64,000 nt of DNA from Thuidium tamariscinum (Eukaryota; Streptophyta; Bryopsida; Hypnales; Thuidiaceae), in the NCBI GenBank assembly GCA_947034885.2, contig OX344749.2:51923682-51987681 (forward strand). Direction: 5' to 3'. Position 1 is the stretch's first letter; each line of letters starts with the position of its first letter. This document shows positions 11,878 to 23,643 of the stretch, one piece after another. Made by a program: the position numbers and the translations under genes. The notes under the pieces were generated by a model that was not told the origin of the DNA, made no database searches, and was given only the letters and a program-made list of their open reading frames with translations.

Positions 11878-12102
11878 ATGGCAAAGTTCGCGGATGTCGC
11901 ATACAAGAGTGTAACAGCGGGCTTAGGGCTCGCTACTCTCTGGGTTGGGGGTAACCTAGTTTTCAACATCACTCGTGGCATCTCGTGGCATTATGCTCAA
12001 GAGAAGGTCTTGCTTATTACCTTTGCCTTCATTTACGGTGTCTTGTGTTCACGATATTTAGGAGCCTCGCTGAACGTATCTCACTCTCAACGAGTGGCAT
12101 AA
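11878..12102 (+). CDS. Small membrane protein of unknown function, 74 aa
   Basis: Starts at the first ATG after a clear splice acceptor and runs 74 codons to TAA. Two hydrophobic segments (about residues 13-33 and 45-60) are separated by a short polar loop containing RGISWHYAQEK, so it is likely a two-pass hairpin protein or a single-pass one. There is no signal peptide cleavage motif and no catalytic motif. The compact MAKFADVAYKSVTAGLG start has the look of small mitochondrial or ER membrane subunits, but I do not recognise the family and assign no function. Support for it being real: start right after an acceptor, an exon of higher GC than its surroundings, and an apparent 5' UTR exon upstream. 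A further donor (AAG|GTCTTG, after codon 44) is weak but would shorten this exon. Confidence 0.6.
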   Translation: MAKFADVAYKSVTAGLGLATLWVGGNLVFNITRGISWHYAQEKVLLITFAFIYGVLCSRYLGASLNVSHSQRVA

Positions 12103-13190
12103 ATGCAATTCAGGTCTGAGTTTCATCTTGGAAACATGTATAGCACAGTCGTGTGACTTGTATAGACAACTTTTGTGTAGCAGCAGTCTTTTAAATATGT
12201 TTGTCCCTGATTTTCGTTCTTGTTGGACAGCCAACTGGGGAGGTGGAAGCATCACAAAAAAACTGAACAAGTAATGACATGTTCCGAACTGTCAGCATGT
12301 CAAGGCGAATTGTAGGCGATGTCACTTCTTGTCCGAGTTGAGATTATGCGCGACCTTTTGTAGCACTGTTCAAAGAGGAATTGTTTTATTTTCGGAGAGG
12401 CATTTATATGTGTGTGGAGCACAGGTTCCTTAATATGCGAATACGTCCTGGGTAATATTGCCACTCACTATTCACAGTCATCTATACACTTTTCTTTTGA
12501 CTTCATCTGCGATCGATCACAGAATGACCAGGTTTTTCTGGGGTGACTTCTATACTGAACAAGAGCTTCTTAGTGGACTTCTCTGGTGCAAGTTCTTAAT
12601 TGCAATGCTCCCTTTATTGCCAGTGTAGCTTCTGCAGCGAGCACTTTTGAGCTGTTCAAAGGTCTTGCTGGAATGCATCAGCAGGTCTCATTTTGTGTGC
12701 CCTGTTTTCTGTGCGCCTGTAGATCTAAGTTCACTTCTCTGCCAAGAGTCAAGTTTGCAAGACACAAGTTGTTGCCGTCCAATCATTCGATGGGCACTGA
12801 CCAGGTTGGAGATGCAATTGCACTTGGACTTCTACTGTAACTTATTGATTGTTATGCCAATTGACTTGCTCCAATTTGTTTCTGAGATGTCAACCTGTAC
12901 AGTATTTTTGTTGTGAAAAATGGTCAGTTAATTTACTGATTGCATGTGACTCATGTCATGCACAGTTGGAGACGAATTCGTCACGAGAGATTTTTGAGAG
13001 TTCCAAAATTTCCCTCCGCAGTCTTGGACCCAAAAATGCAGTGTAAACATAGCCCGGTTATTAACTTATTAGTTCATTTGTTTTAGGTGGACAATGAACA
13101 CTGATTGTAAGATCTCAAAGTCAGTGTCACAACTAACAGGAGCAATCTTCAGCCGAAATTCCTTTCACTGCCTATCATAATAAATGAATC
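12103..13190 (+). other. Probable 3' UTR and flank of the small gene
   Basis: GC content stays intermediate to about 13.2 kb, then falls to repeat level. An AATAAA at 13,179-13,184 is a candidate polyadenylation signal. Short ORFs here resemble nothing known. Confidence 0.35.
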
Positions 13191-13697
13191 TGGACGTCGT
13201 TTTCGAAATTTGCTTACATTTGCTTGTATGTTCAAAAAGTTGTGGATTTGCAATTTGGTAATTTGGTAATCCTCATGTGATCCACTAAGTGTTTAGATCA
13301 AATTCATTTGCACCAATTTTTTACAAACTTTATACTCCCATTGCCCCATAATACTAGTCTTTTTTTTAGTAAAACAAAAGTATTTAGGACTTGGCATGTT
13401 ACAAATCAAATGATTTTTCAATGTATGTGCAATGTGTCTATGTAAGTACAAAACAAGTGAATGTGACTTTTTATTGCAATTAATCCTCAGATGAAGGACT
13501 AGTGATTGTAGAAATCATTCATTTTGATACTTTGGGGATATGTGGTGTACAAAAATCCAAATGCATTCATTAGAAGTCAAATTATTATAAAAGATCTCTT
13601 GCTTTTGTACAAAATTCCAAGAGTAAATAATTGTGCATCTATCCTATATGAAAAGATTCCTTGCTATTCATTGGACACTAAACATTTTTATTAGCAT

Positions 13698-14219
13698 TCA
13701 ATCCCTAAAGGTCCAAATACCATTTTTTGGCAATATAGCAATTTTGGACACTATAGATGGATTTTTTTTTTTCTTTGAAATTTTTACATATCATGTACCC
13801 AAGGAAATGCAACAATTTTATAACTTTTGACTACATAATAAAAAAATTATTGCATGATATGTCTACCATTCAACATATAGTTTAGATAGCTCATAAAACT
13901 TCTTTAAAAAATCACTTCTTTAAGAAATAAAATTTTTGAACCAATCTCTCTCTCTCTCTCAATCTATGAATCATTCTATTTTTATTAATGAGATGAAAGT
14001 TATGAAGAGTTTTGGTTTATAGGTAGATATAGTTTTTTATAGTTCAAACCTACTTGCCAATTAAAACTCATCATAACTTTCATCACATTAATCAAAATAG
14101 AATGATTCAAAGTTTCCAATATATTTATAAATTTAGAGGATGAATTTCAAATTTTTTATTTCTTAAAAAAGTGAATTTTAAAGAAGTTGTATGAACTATC
14201 TAGGCTACATGCCAAATGA
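13698..14219. mobile_element. TTAA-family foldback element, left part (split by retrotransposon)
   Basis: Begins TCAATCCCTAAAGG, a mutated form of the TTAACCCCTAAAGG end seen in many copies at 43-59 kb. The interior is an inverted repeat centred near 14,040: ATGAATCATTCTATTTT and AAAGTTATGAAGAG recur in reverse complement. At 14,219 the element is interrupted. Its right end resumes at 23,089 and runs to GGGGTTAA at 23,279. Joined length would be about 713 bp, close to the intact relative at 53,531-54,273 (743 bp). Confidence 0.8.
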
Positions 14220-14569
14220 TGGATGTTAAGGCTAGACTAAAACAAAATAAATTTGAGGCAAGATTCTCAGAGAGATGTAAGACAACAATTAACCCAAGGA
14301 CAAAATGTATTTCAAAGGATGGAAGTATAGAAAATAACTTGCAAACTAAAAATTGAAACTTTGAATTGAGAACAAGATGGCAAGAGGAGTTGTCAAGTCT
14401 AAGGAGCCTCTTAGCTTGATTTTTATTTATACTAGACGATTCTAGACTTTTTCTACAAGCTTCCACGCTTACTTCTACTTTTAATTTTATTAAAAATAAT
14501 CTTCTACTTCCACTTTTACGTTTACTAAAGACAAAGTTTGTTGAAAAGCTTCTTTGTATGTTTGTGACA
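14220..14569 (-). repeat. 3' LTR of the gypsy element
   Basis: About 350 bp, alignable with 22,768-23,088. The right edge (GTGACA at 14,569) is secure because the LTRs stop matching there. The left edge is set by the foldback element it interrupts and could shift by a few bases. Confidence 0.8.
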
Positions 14570-15179
14570 TCACCTCTTCTTCTAGTTCTAAGATCCTTCG
14601 AAGAGTTGATCCATTAATTGTATCTTGTTGTAGCTCTTGGTCTTCATGATTCTCATCAATGAAACTCTTGAATCTTCAAAGGTATGTTGGTTAGGTTGGA
14701 AGTTAGTTATCATGTACATTCACTATTTGGATATTCTCACTAGTGTACAAAATATTCTATTGGACCTCATCGAATCCTCAAATCTAAAATATCTTCAACC
14801 TCATATATTTTTTATGAATATTAACTTCTATACTAGGTGGTAGAGATTGGATTCTCCAAAAGAAGTCAAATTTCCTATAAATTTCTAAAAGCAAAGTATG
14901 AAAGACAAGGTATACCTTCATAGATGTTGGTAACTCTCAAAGGTAACTCCAATCAATATGCAACATTGTTGATTTGCTTCTAAATGTGAAATGGTCCAAC
15001 CTTTGGTAGTCAAGTTTGTTGCATATACGAGAGCTCTTGAAATTGAGTCGTAAAAGTCACATTTTATCACCTATTTTGTATTAAGCTTGAGCTTCTTCAA
15101 CATTTGTCTTTATTGTTGTATGTAATTCTTTCAATTATATTGTAAAATCTTGTACTGTAAGGTCTCTCTTCTTCAAGCT

Positions 15180-15900
15180 AAAAGTATATCGATTTTAGGG
15201 TAATAGCCATAATTGATGTAGAATGGAGACTTTTGAATTGAAGCATATATATTGTTGTTATAGGCAAATTTTGCTAATGGCATTAATGATGTCCAATCAT
15301 CTTCTTGATAGTTGATAGTACAATGTGAGTATTATTTGTCCATTAGTTTGAAGATGAAATACTGAGGAGAGTTTGATCTTTACTTGTAAGATTTTGAAAA
15401 AGTAATTGTTAGAATTTTGAGACAAATTGAGTTCTATGATCAAATATAATGTCATTAAATAATCCATGATAGCCGGAGATGTTATCTACGAAAAATCTTG
15501 CTATTTCATCTCCTGTAATTGTCTTCTAACATAGTTTAAAATGTTCTATTCTTGAATATTGGTCTACTATTACACAAATAGTGTTAAACTTATTTGAAGG
15601 TAGAAAATCTATAATAAAGTCTATAAAAATAGATAACAATGGCTTCCTTGAGACTAGAAGTGGTTGAAGCAACCTATATGGATGATATTGAGAATTTTTT
15701 CATTGAAAATAGATGTTACAAGAAAACACAAAATTCTTAGTAGTCTTCCACATTTGAGACTACCAAAAGTCATGAGAAAAAATTCTAAAGTCTTGTTGAA
15801 TCCAAAATGTTTGATTGTTAGAGGGTCATATTGAGCTTGCAAAATTTGGAAGCGCAGTGAACCATCAAGAATATACAAGTGATCTTTGAAATACAAAAAT
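15180..15900 (-). pseudogene. Broken integrase of the gypsy element
   Basis: Minus-strand translation shows the zinc-binding part near 15,654-15,896 (DGSLRFQILQAQYDPLT then HFGFNKTLE). Lower in coordinate it gives core fragments resembling VDQYSR, FFVDNISGYHG and DHRTQF, which correspond to the first two acidic positions of the DDE core. It ends with a PFYINYGYYP-type motif. Several in-frame stops and frameshifts; the final catalytic Glu could not be placed. Non-functional. Confidence 0.8.
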
Positions 15901-16293
15901 TTGTCTTCAATCTTGAATGGACTTGGATTTTTAGAGCCATTGGTAAGACATTATTAGATGTCAAGCACTAGAAGAATAGAAGATTTGCGACAAAGATTTC
16001 TCAAACATTTTTCAAGAAACTAGAATCAGAAGAAGTCAAAACATGAGTTGCTTGTAAAATGAGGCATTTAGGTTTTGAAAGTGTCATTCATTGTTGATCA
16101 TATGCTACTTCTCCTTCCTTAGGAACAAGGTTGGAACATCTAAAAGAAACATAAAAAACTCGTTGTTGTTTTCCAAGTTGATGTACAATGTTGAAATCAA
16201 ATCTAAAGAAAGATATATTCCAATGAGTTTAACAACAATTTTAAACTCAAATAGACATAAAATATTCAAGGTTTTTATGATTATTTTATATTG

Positions 16294-16545
16294 TCATTTG
16301 GTAAGTAGCACCTTCAAGTAAATGATGTCATATTTGAAAAAAATTACAATTGCAAGCAACTCCTTACTGTAGATTTCATAATTAACCTTGGCAACAGCCA
16401 AATTTTTTGAATGAAAGGCAACTTGATGGAGTTTTTTGCCTTCATTTGATTGTAATAATATTGCTCTTAAAATATAATCTGAAGCATTTGGCTCTATAAA
16501 AAAAGATTTGGAAAAGTCGGGATGAATCAATATACGAGCCATTAA
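16294..16545 (-). pseudogene. RNase H fragment of the gypsy element
   Basis: An 82-codon open stretch reads PDFSKSFFIEPNASDYILRA, then VAFHSKNL, then NYEIYSKELLAIV. This is the typical gypsy RNase H layout. The usual ETDAS is EPNAS here, so the first catalytic Asp is lost. Consistent with decay by G-to-A and C-to-T changes. Confidence 0.88.
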
Positions 16546-16599
16546 GGTCTTTTCTAATGCTTGAAAAGCTTACTTTGCTTTGTGACTCCAATCGAGTTT

Positions 16600-17350
16600 G
16601 TCTTTGCAAGTAATCTATGTTAGAAAAACATCTATTTGCGAAGAATTTTTAATGAACATTCAATAGAAATTTGCAAAACGTAAGAAACATTGAACATCAC
16701 GTACTATCTTTTGAACTTTCTTTTGATCCATCAATACACCGTTGTTGGAAATGATGTAACCAAGAAATTCTACTTCAAATATGTAGAAAACATATTTTTT
16801 CAACTTTGTATACAAAATGGCACCCCAAAGCTTTATAAAAAACGTTCTTCATCTTGTTCTTTGTCCTTCTAAAGAATATATTAGAATGTCGTCTAAATAG
16901 ACAACAACAAAGATGTTTGAAGACTCTTAAAATATATTGTTCATCAAGTATTGAAAGATGGTTGGTGCATTTATCAATCCAAAAAGTATGATATTGTATT
17001 TAAAGTGGCCATATCTAATTTGAAAAGTTGTCTTCTAGTCATCTTCTTTCATTCGTAATAAATTATAAACTCCCTATAAATCAATTTTAGTATAGATCTT
17101 TGTTTGGCTAAGTCAATCAAGAAGATCAAGATTTAGCAAAAATGGATATCGATTCTTAATTGTCACCTTGTTGAGGTCACAATAGTCAATGCACATTTGC
17201 AAAGATGTGTCTTTCTTCTTAATAAACAGGATAGGAGTACTAGTTAGAAATTTCGAATGTTGAATGAAGTTTTTTGCCAAAATTTCATCAATCTACTTCC
17301 TCAATGCAACCAATTTGTGTTGTAATAGATTGTAGATAGGTCCAAAAGGT
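16600..17350 (-). pseudogene. Broken reverse transcriptase of the gypsy element
   Basis: Minus-strand reading across frames gives SPILF-type [36 protein letters not shown] and VVYLDDILIYS. The YLDD box of the catalytic site is still legible at about 16,890. Stops interrupt the domain in several places, so it is inactive. Confidence 0.85.
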
Positions 17351-17566
17351 GGTTGAGCACCTTTTTCCAAATCAATAGCACAATTGTATGGTTGATCTTT
17401 GAGTAAAATATTTGCATTCTTCTTTTCAAAAATGTCTTAATAGTCTTAGTATTATTTTGGAAGCGTAGTTGTATTGACACGCTATATTTCATTGGAATTG
17501 TATAAATTGCAAATATAGCTTTGATCTTTGCAAGACAGATGAATGCTCAAGCTCCAATAAACAAAG

Positions 17567-17699
17567 CACTATAAGAAAACAATGTCGGAATTGATAAAAA
17601 AAAATTGTATGAATTGACAAAAAAAATGTCCAAATTGCCAAAAAAAATGACAAAAAAAACGTCCGAATTGACAGAAAATAACTGCGTTCCCTTGTAGTG
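17567..17699. mobile_element. CACTA-type MITE with AAG target duplication, inside the retrotransposon
   Basis: A 133-bp element begins CACTATAAGAAAAC and ends CCCTTGTAGTG. It is flanked by AAG on both sides (17,564-17,566 and 17,700-17,702). The interior consists of short repeated units of the type GAATTGACAAAAAAAA. The termini match those of the elements at 8,078 and 41,387. It inserted after the gypsy element. Confidence 0.85.
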
Positions 17700-17865
17700 A
17701 AGGTTTTAAAACTTTTGGAATAGAGATATTTTTGTTTTTTTGTAGATTCTAATATAATATTTTTGTTGGGATAGAATTCAATACTATGGGCTAGTTAATT
17801 GATATGAAGGTTATATTTTTTAAGCCATGAGAATCCTAGGATAACATGGCTAGAAGGAAAATGGT
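17700..17865 (-). pseudogene. Downstream half of the gypsy protease
   Basis: Minus-strand reading includes an ILGFSWLKKYN-like end (the usual ILGxxWL motif after the protease core) with frame breaks. The upstream half is at 20,110-20,545, so the gene was split by an insertion of about 2.2 kb. Confidence 0.65.
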
Positions 17866-17869
17866 GTTG

Positions 17870-20085
17870 GGTAGAAAGAAGCATGCTCTGGAAATGCACA
17901 GAGTATCTGATTGCGATTGTGAATAGTTTACTAGAGAATTCAATTGAGTCTTTAAATCTTTGGTCTTCAATTCTTCAAACTTCAATCTTCAATTTTTCAA
18001 ATTTCTTCCTATTGGCCTATTCTATAATGACCTTATAAAAATTAAGGTAAAGGTAGGTAATAAGAAACTACAGCCTCAGATGGATAAAAACAAGACCGCT
18101 AGACCATGAACTGAACCGTCTATAAGATAGGCTTCTAAACTTTAAATCCATGGTGACCAACAATTGTGTCTCACCAATGGAAACAATATAAAAGATTGAC
18201 CATGTGGATGATCAATTTCACTTTGTCACTATAAATACAAAATGGGGCTAATATTGAATAACCACATAACTTAAAATAATTTTTACAATGCTGAATTGAA
18301 AGCAACAAGCTTCCAAAACTAGCTACAAATAACAATAAAAAAAAAAAAGCCTCCAAAATTGGCTAAGAACAACAAGCCACAAGTTACAAGCCACAACACA
18401 CAAGTCTTCAACTTTCATGTCTTTAAGTCTTCAGAAACTTCAAATCTTTAAAAGAAATTCAACTCTACATCGATTCTAACTACATTCATTTTAACTACAT
18501 CCATTCTAGCAACATTCATTCTAACTACATCCTACTCAAATTATGAAAGCAATGGATCTTCTTTTGCTTCTTTACTTATAACTTTTTGCAATTTTTCTTC
18601 AAATTGAAAAGAAAAATTGCAAAAGTTGATAGCTTTTTGAAAAGTTAACAAATTTTCCTATCTTCCTTAAGAAACTCACTCCCAAATAATTCTTTAAGAA
18701 AAATTGATAGCTCTATAAAGTCTTGAGTTTCAAAAGATAAAGGTAGTGGACTCTTTGCTATTCAAGAACGTATAACTTTTGCTACATAACTTCAATTACT
18801 TTAAATAATACATTTTTAAAAAGCTAAAAAAAACTCCTCTAATTCTTGAAAATCTCAAAGATAAAAGCAAAAACTATAAATATTGGTAGCCGCTCAAATC
18901 TCTGCTCTTTTTCATTGGGTGGTAGTAGACCTTTTCCTACTCATATGCTTATAACTTTTTGTTCACCGCTCCAAATCAAGCAAGAGAGGTGTTTTTAAAA
19001 GAAAAAAATCATGGAAAAAAATCCCTCAAATTTTCATTTCAAAATATTTACTGTTGCAACCTCTATAATGGTTGATGAAACATATGGCATTTTACACACA
19101 CGTGCACTTCATCTCCAAACACACAACAATCCCAACTTGCACTAGAAGCAAGGTAGAAGATGCTATCGTAACCATTAGACCCCTAAGATAGATAGCATCA
19201 GCCTATGTGCATGCCGCCTAGGCCTCTAAATACTTATTGGCCCCGAGATTTTTCTTCTAAATTATTCATTAATCATTTCTAAAGCTAATTTTTTTTCTCA
19301 AAGGTCAAAACTAGGTGACAAACTACCGTCATCCTTCTAATTCTCAACTTCAAACACACAAATAAGATACAAAATCTTAGAAGTAATTAAATATCCAAAC
19401 TAAAATCAAAAGGAGGTAAAAACTAAAATTGAAGAAGAATACTACTCCATCTGTAAAAACTTGAAGATGTGTTTGACACTGGTAGTTGCATAATTTGTAC
19501 GTTTGACCTTTGTTAAAAGATTCACTAGCTTTTTTTAATCAATGTTGGTAGCCAATATTGCCTTTAATTGGTCTTACCATACAAAAGTACTACTCATTGT
19601 TCAATCCATCAAAACTTCTTTCAAATGTCATTTCTAAAGTTTCCAATTCCAAACATCAAACCTGGAATAAAATCACCAAGGTGCAAGCATCTTTCTGAAG
19701 TTTAATTGTCATAGCATCACCGCTTCAAACAAGGTTGTTTGAGTGGTTGAGAAGGCCCAACTTCATCTTGTTGATGAACTTGCAATGGTACTAAAACCAC
19801 AAATTGAAGTGGTTGATTTGATAATTGTGATAAAAAAAATTCTAGTTCAGCTTCTAATTGAGACTTTAGATCTTGTGACTCTATAAAATCCTCCAATTTG
19901 ACATCATAGAGTCAAATCTCAAACCTAAACATAAATTCTATGAAACTAAAAAGTTCACTTCTAATTGATGAAGTTGGTCTTCGATTCCTCATTTTTATTA
20001 ATCTATTGTCACCAAGCGTCATGTTGAAGGCACTAGAAACTTCACCAATAAGCTTCCTTCTTTAGCTCACGGAATCCTTTTAAAA
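17870..20085. mobile_element. Unidentified repeat inserted into the gypsy protease
   Basis: Separates the two halves of the protease. Part of it (about 19,430-19,880) is related to about 40,930-41,330: both contain CCATCTRTAAAAA, GATGTGYTT and a CATCTT-type block in the same order and strand. No intact ORF, and no certain terminal repeats, so class is not assigned. Boundaries are approximate, from where protease similarity stops and resumes. Confidence 0.55.
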
Positions 20086-20109
20086 TATAAAAATTCCACA
20101 CTTTTTATG

Positions 20110-20545
20110 AATTGTACATGTTTTTGGCACGACAATAGATAATATTGCAAATTATATGGCTACTATGGTATCCTATAATTATTTATAAGGGGTAGTTTTC
20201 TGAGTAACATTACCAGATGATAACGGTCATCAATCAATAACTTCAATTTTCTAAACTAATGGTATTTTATTTAGTTTAGCAAATGATTCAATTATGAAGC
20301 ATGTTGAGGCTTTTGAATCTAGCAAGGCATGAATTTTTAATCTCTAAGGACCTAAAAATATTCGTATCACAAAGCAAAGATAATATAGGACCTAAATGAG
20401 CGGTAGTAGTGTAGAATCTAGTCACATGGTCCCTATTATAGTTAGAAGTTGTTGTTTTCTTGATGAATATTTGTGCTTTGGATTTGAAATGTATGTTGTC
20501 ATTTCTTGGGGTAACCATCAAGTTTATGTCCTTTGTCTCCACAAT
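20110..20545 (-). pseudogene. Upstream half of the gypsy aspartic protease
   Basis: Around 20,280-20,340 the minus strand reads IHALLDSKASTCFI. This matches the retroviral-type aspartic protease active site, which should read LLDSGAS; the Gly is replaced by Lys. Downstream, ESFAKLNKIPLV and later fragments continue the domain with stops. Confidence 0.75.
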
Positions 20546-20599
20546 AAAGACATAATCCTTCTTTTCTTTGGGGATTTTTCTCTTGCTTGGTTAAAGGCT

Positions 20600-21300
20600 T
20601 GATTTAAAGTGCATCAATCTGCATGTCTTTTACTTCAAATGATTTACTTCAAGTATTAGTTGTAGATGAGGTAGAATAGCCAACATATGGGCATGATGTA
20701 GTCTAAACATGTTTTTCTTGTTGTCATTCAAATAAATGATCGTCACACTTGACAAGTTGAGTAATTGTTCATTGAATGTGGAAGGGTTTGGTAATGAAAG
20801 CAACAAGTCTTTCACTTGATGGCATAAGCCATAATGAAATTGGTTCACTAATGCTTATTTGCCCTAATTGATGTTACACGCTAACTAACGGAAATGAGAA
20901 GCCCATTTATAAATGCTGATTGTTGTCTTTATTGTAAATTTTGAAGCTTTGTTGTTGTAGAATGGATTTTATCTTGTTCACTGAAAGCTTCTCCAAATGG
21001 TGCCAAAAATGTGTCAAAGTTGTTTAGGACTAGCAAATTCTTTTTATAAAGTGGTGCAAACCAAGAAAGTGCTTGTTTGAAAAAGCAAAGTTTCCACCAA
21101 TCCTATACAAGTTGCATCCCTTGGATATTGTTGCAGTTGTAACACTAGAATAAATTGAATCTGATTGATGAAATCCCAATATTTTGAACGTGTATCATTG
21201 AATTTCTCTAGAAGGCTAACTCTTGGTTTTTTGACATTACTAGTAGGTGAATTTGATGCCTACAATATTGAATTTGAAAGAATATTGATTTGTATTGCCT
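20600..21300 (-). pseudogene. Broken gag of the gypsy element
   Basis: The open piece at 20,630-20,848 reads NQFHYGLCHQVKDLLLSLPN, the gag pattern of plant Ty3/gypsy elements. Further upstream on the minus strand, fragments resembling EAFSEQDKIHSTTTKLQNLQ continue it. Frameshifts and stops throughout. Confidence 0.78.
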
Positions 21301-22767
21301 ACAAATGATTTGATACTATTGATTACTGTAGTTTCGCTTTTAAGCCACAAAATCTAGAATTCAATCTCTTTGTTTGTTTGAATATGTGCTCATGATTAAT
21401 ACTCATGGCAATTACTGCATCTATGATTACATCTAGCTTGGAGTTGTCAATCATAGCTGTGAATGACCATATTAGTTTACCTTTAATATAATGGAAAACA
21501 TTAAAAAATATAAATGAGTTTTAAGTTCAAAAGTTTTAGTGTTTTAGAGTAAACTACAAATACTAATTAGAAGGCTTTGTAGTGCTAATGAAAGAAAAAA
21601 TATAAAAGATTAAAAATAAAAAAGTAAGGTGAAAACAAAGATCTAAATATAAATTGAAGACTACCAAAAAATAATAGAGATGAAAAGCACAAAAGAAGTC
21701 ATAAAACTTAAAATTACAAGAAAAACACTAATATAATAATATGAGGACTACATTAGGTAAAAACAATAATTTAAAGGCAATTTTTAGTAGATTAGTGATG
21801 GATGAAGGTAATTAGGAAATTTAGTTAGTTAAGAAGTGAGTATACAACTAAAAAATCTCAAGTATTAAAATTTTTTACATATAATTTAAGGATTAGAGAT
21901 TAGGATCTTGAAAATTGTATTTAGTAGGGTCAATTTTATTTAGAGATGGTTGTACAAAGTAGTTAGAATATACAACGGTGCTAGTATGTGAGCATGAAAA
22001 TGTGAGCATGTGAGCCTTGAGCATATAGATAAGTATATATATGCAACCATTTGAAGGTGTTTATAACATAAACACCTATAATATAGGTGCTTATAGCATA
22101 TATACACTATTAACATAGAAGGCTACTATAGTATAGACACTTATATCATAGATGTATAGTCTTATAGGCTCATAGGCTCACACTTTTATGCTCACATAAT
22201 AGCAACCCTCAAAGTAGGGGTAGTAGAGATGTTGTTGAAGCTATGAGGATGGACTTTGAGCTTTGAGTTAGGGTTATGTGAACTTGCCATTTCAATCTGT
22301 ATATCATTTTTCAAAGCATTACAATTTTTGTAAACCATGATTCTATTGTTTCCCTCTCATGCATTGTCAAACTGTATTTTTTATGCATTGCAGAAGTTCT
22401 TGTACATTCAATTTTTGAATTTTTGTGTATTGCAAGTGGTAAAATTGTCATACTAGTTCACTTGACATATTCTATATATAAAAAAAAAGATGTGACAATG
22501 GAAAAGAATATTGAGCCAAATAAACATCCAAACTTTTCATACAAATTTCCTTTATCTTTTCTCTAAACTTCTTGTTTTTAACTTTCTCTTCAATTTACAT
22601 TACTCCCTTATAAAGAAACTACTCTACAAAAAAATACTTTCATCTACATAATATAAGTAAGTATAGGGTGCCATAATATAAGACATTTTCAAAAATTATG
22701 TAATTATAGGGGTCCATTTATTCAAGCCTTCAAGGTAAATAGCCCCCCCCCAAAAATATCCCCTTGC

Positions 22768-23088
22768 TGCACCAAAGGGTATGAAATATACAAAGAGTGA
22801 TTCACCCGAGAGAGATGTGAGACAACGATTAACCCAAGGACGAAATATATAAAAGTACAAAAAATAGATTGCAAGCTAAGGATTGAGGCTTCAAATTGAG
22901 AACAAGATGACAAGAGGAGTTGTTGAGACTAATAAGCCTCTAAGCCTCCACTCTTATTTGTACAATAAAGTTTTAGACTTTTTCTACAAGCTTCTATTGT
23001 TACTTCTATTTTTAGTTGTATTAAAAATAATTTCCTACTTTTACTAAAGACAAAGTTTTTTCAAAAGCTTCTTCTCATGTTTGTGACA
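22768..23088 (-). repeat. 5' LTR of the gypsy element
   Basis: About 321 bp, pair of 14,220-14,569. It is preceded by a C-run at 22,742-22,751. The right edge at 23,088 is fixed by the resumption of the interrupted TTAA-family element. Confidence 0.8.
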
Positions 23089-23279
23089 ATAGACATATCA
23101 TGCAATAACTTTTTAACCATGTAATCAAAAGTTATAAAAATTGTTGTACCTTAAATCTACTCTTTGGACAAATGATGTTTGAAAATTTCAAAGAAAAAAA
23201 ATAAAAACTCCACCTATAGTGAATTGCCAAAAATTGCTACATTGCCAAAAAAAATGATGTTTGGACCTTTAGGGGTTAA
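23089..23279. mobile_element. TTAA-family foldback element, right part
   Basis: Continues the element broken at 14,219: CATATCATGCAATAACTTTTT, then AAAAGTTATAAAAATTGTTG, ending ACCTTTAGGGGTTAA. This is the reverse complement of the left part, as expected for a foldback. Confidence 0.8.
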
Positions 23280-23643
23280 GGTTTAAAGAAAGATCAAAAA
23301 GTAGGAAGGTGCAATAGATATAAAGTTGCACCTATGGCAATAGATGTAATAGATAAGGATAGGCTATATAGAAAAGACAAATGTCTTATGCAATTTTGTT
23401 GTTTTCTTTGTGAATTTTGATTTGCATAGGAACAACTTTGAATTTAATAATTTCAATGAAAAGCATAATGTGTTTTGGTCTTTGACCTATTCAACTTCAA
23501 AATGTTGTAGGAAAATTCAATTCAATTTTTTTTTAATCTATAAACAATTTAGTAAACTAAATATTTTGTACTTCATTTCACAACTTGACTTCAAAAACAA
23601 AAGAAACCATCTTCAACTCTATAATCAAGGCAATGATATATTG

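Larger units (their letters stand above)
14220..23088 (-). mobile_element. Ty3/gypsy LTR retrotransposon, minus strand, degenerate
   Basis: Two direct repeats at about 14,220-14,569 and 22,768-23,088 behave as LTRs. They share GAGAGATGT, CAACGATTAACCCAAGGAC (one mismatch), GAGAACAAGATG and TTTTTCTACAAGCTTC, and end in TTTGTGACA. Between them, on the minus strand, are decayed gag, protease, reverse transcriptase, RNase H and integrase in that order, which is the Ty3/gypsy order. A pyrimidine tract just inside the left LTR fits a polypurine tract on the minus strand. The LTRs are clearly diverged and every ORF is broken, so the element is old and dead. A 5-bp target duplication is not clear (AATGA versus ATAGA). 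It carries two later insertions. Confidence 0.88.

Noticed and set aside
13946..13962. CT run as a regulatory GAGA-type element
   Set aside because: Short microsatellite inside a transposon arm, not near a promoter.
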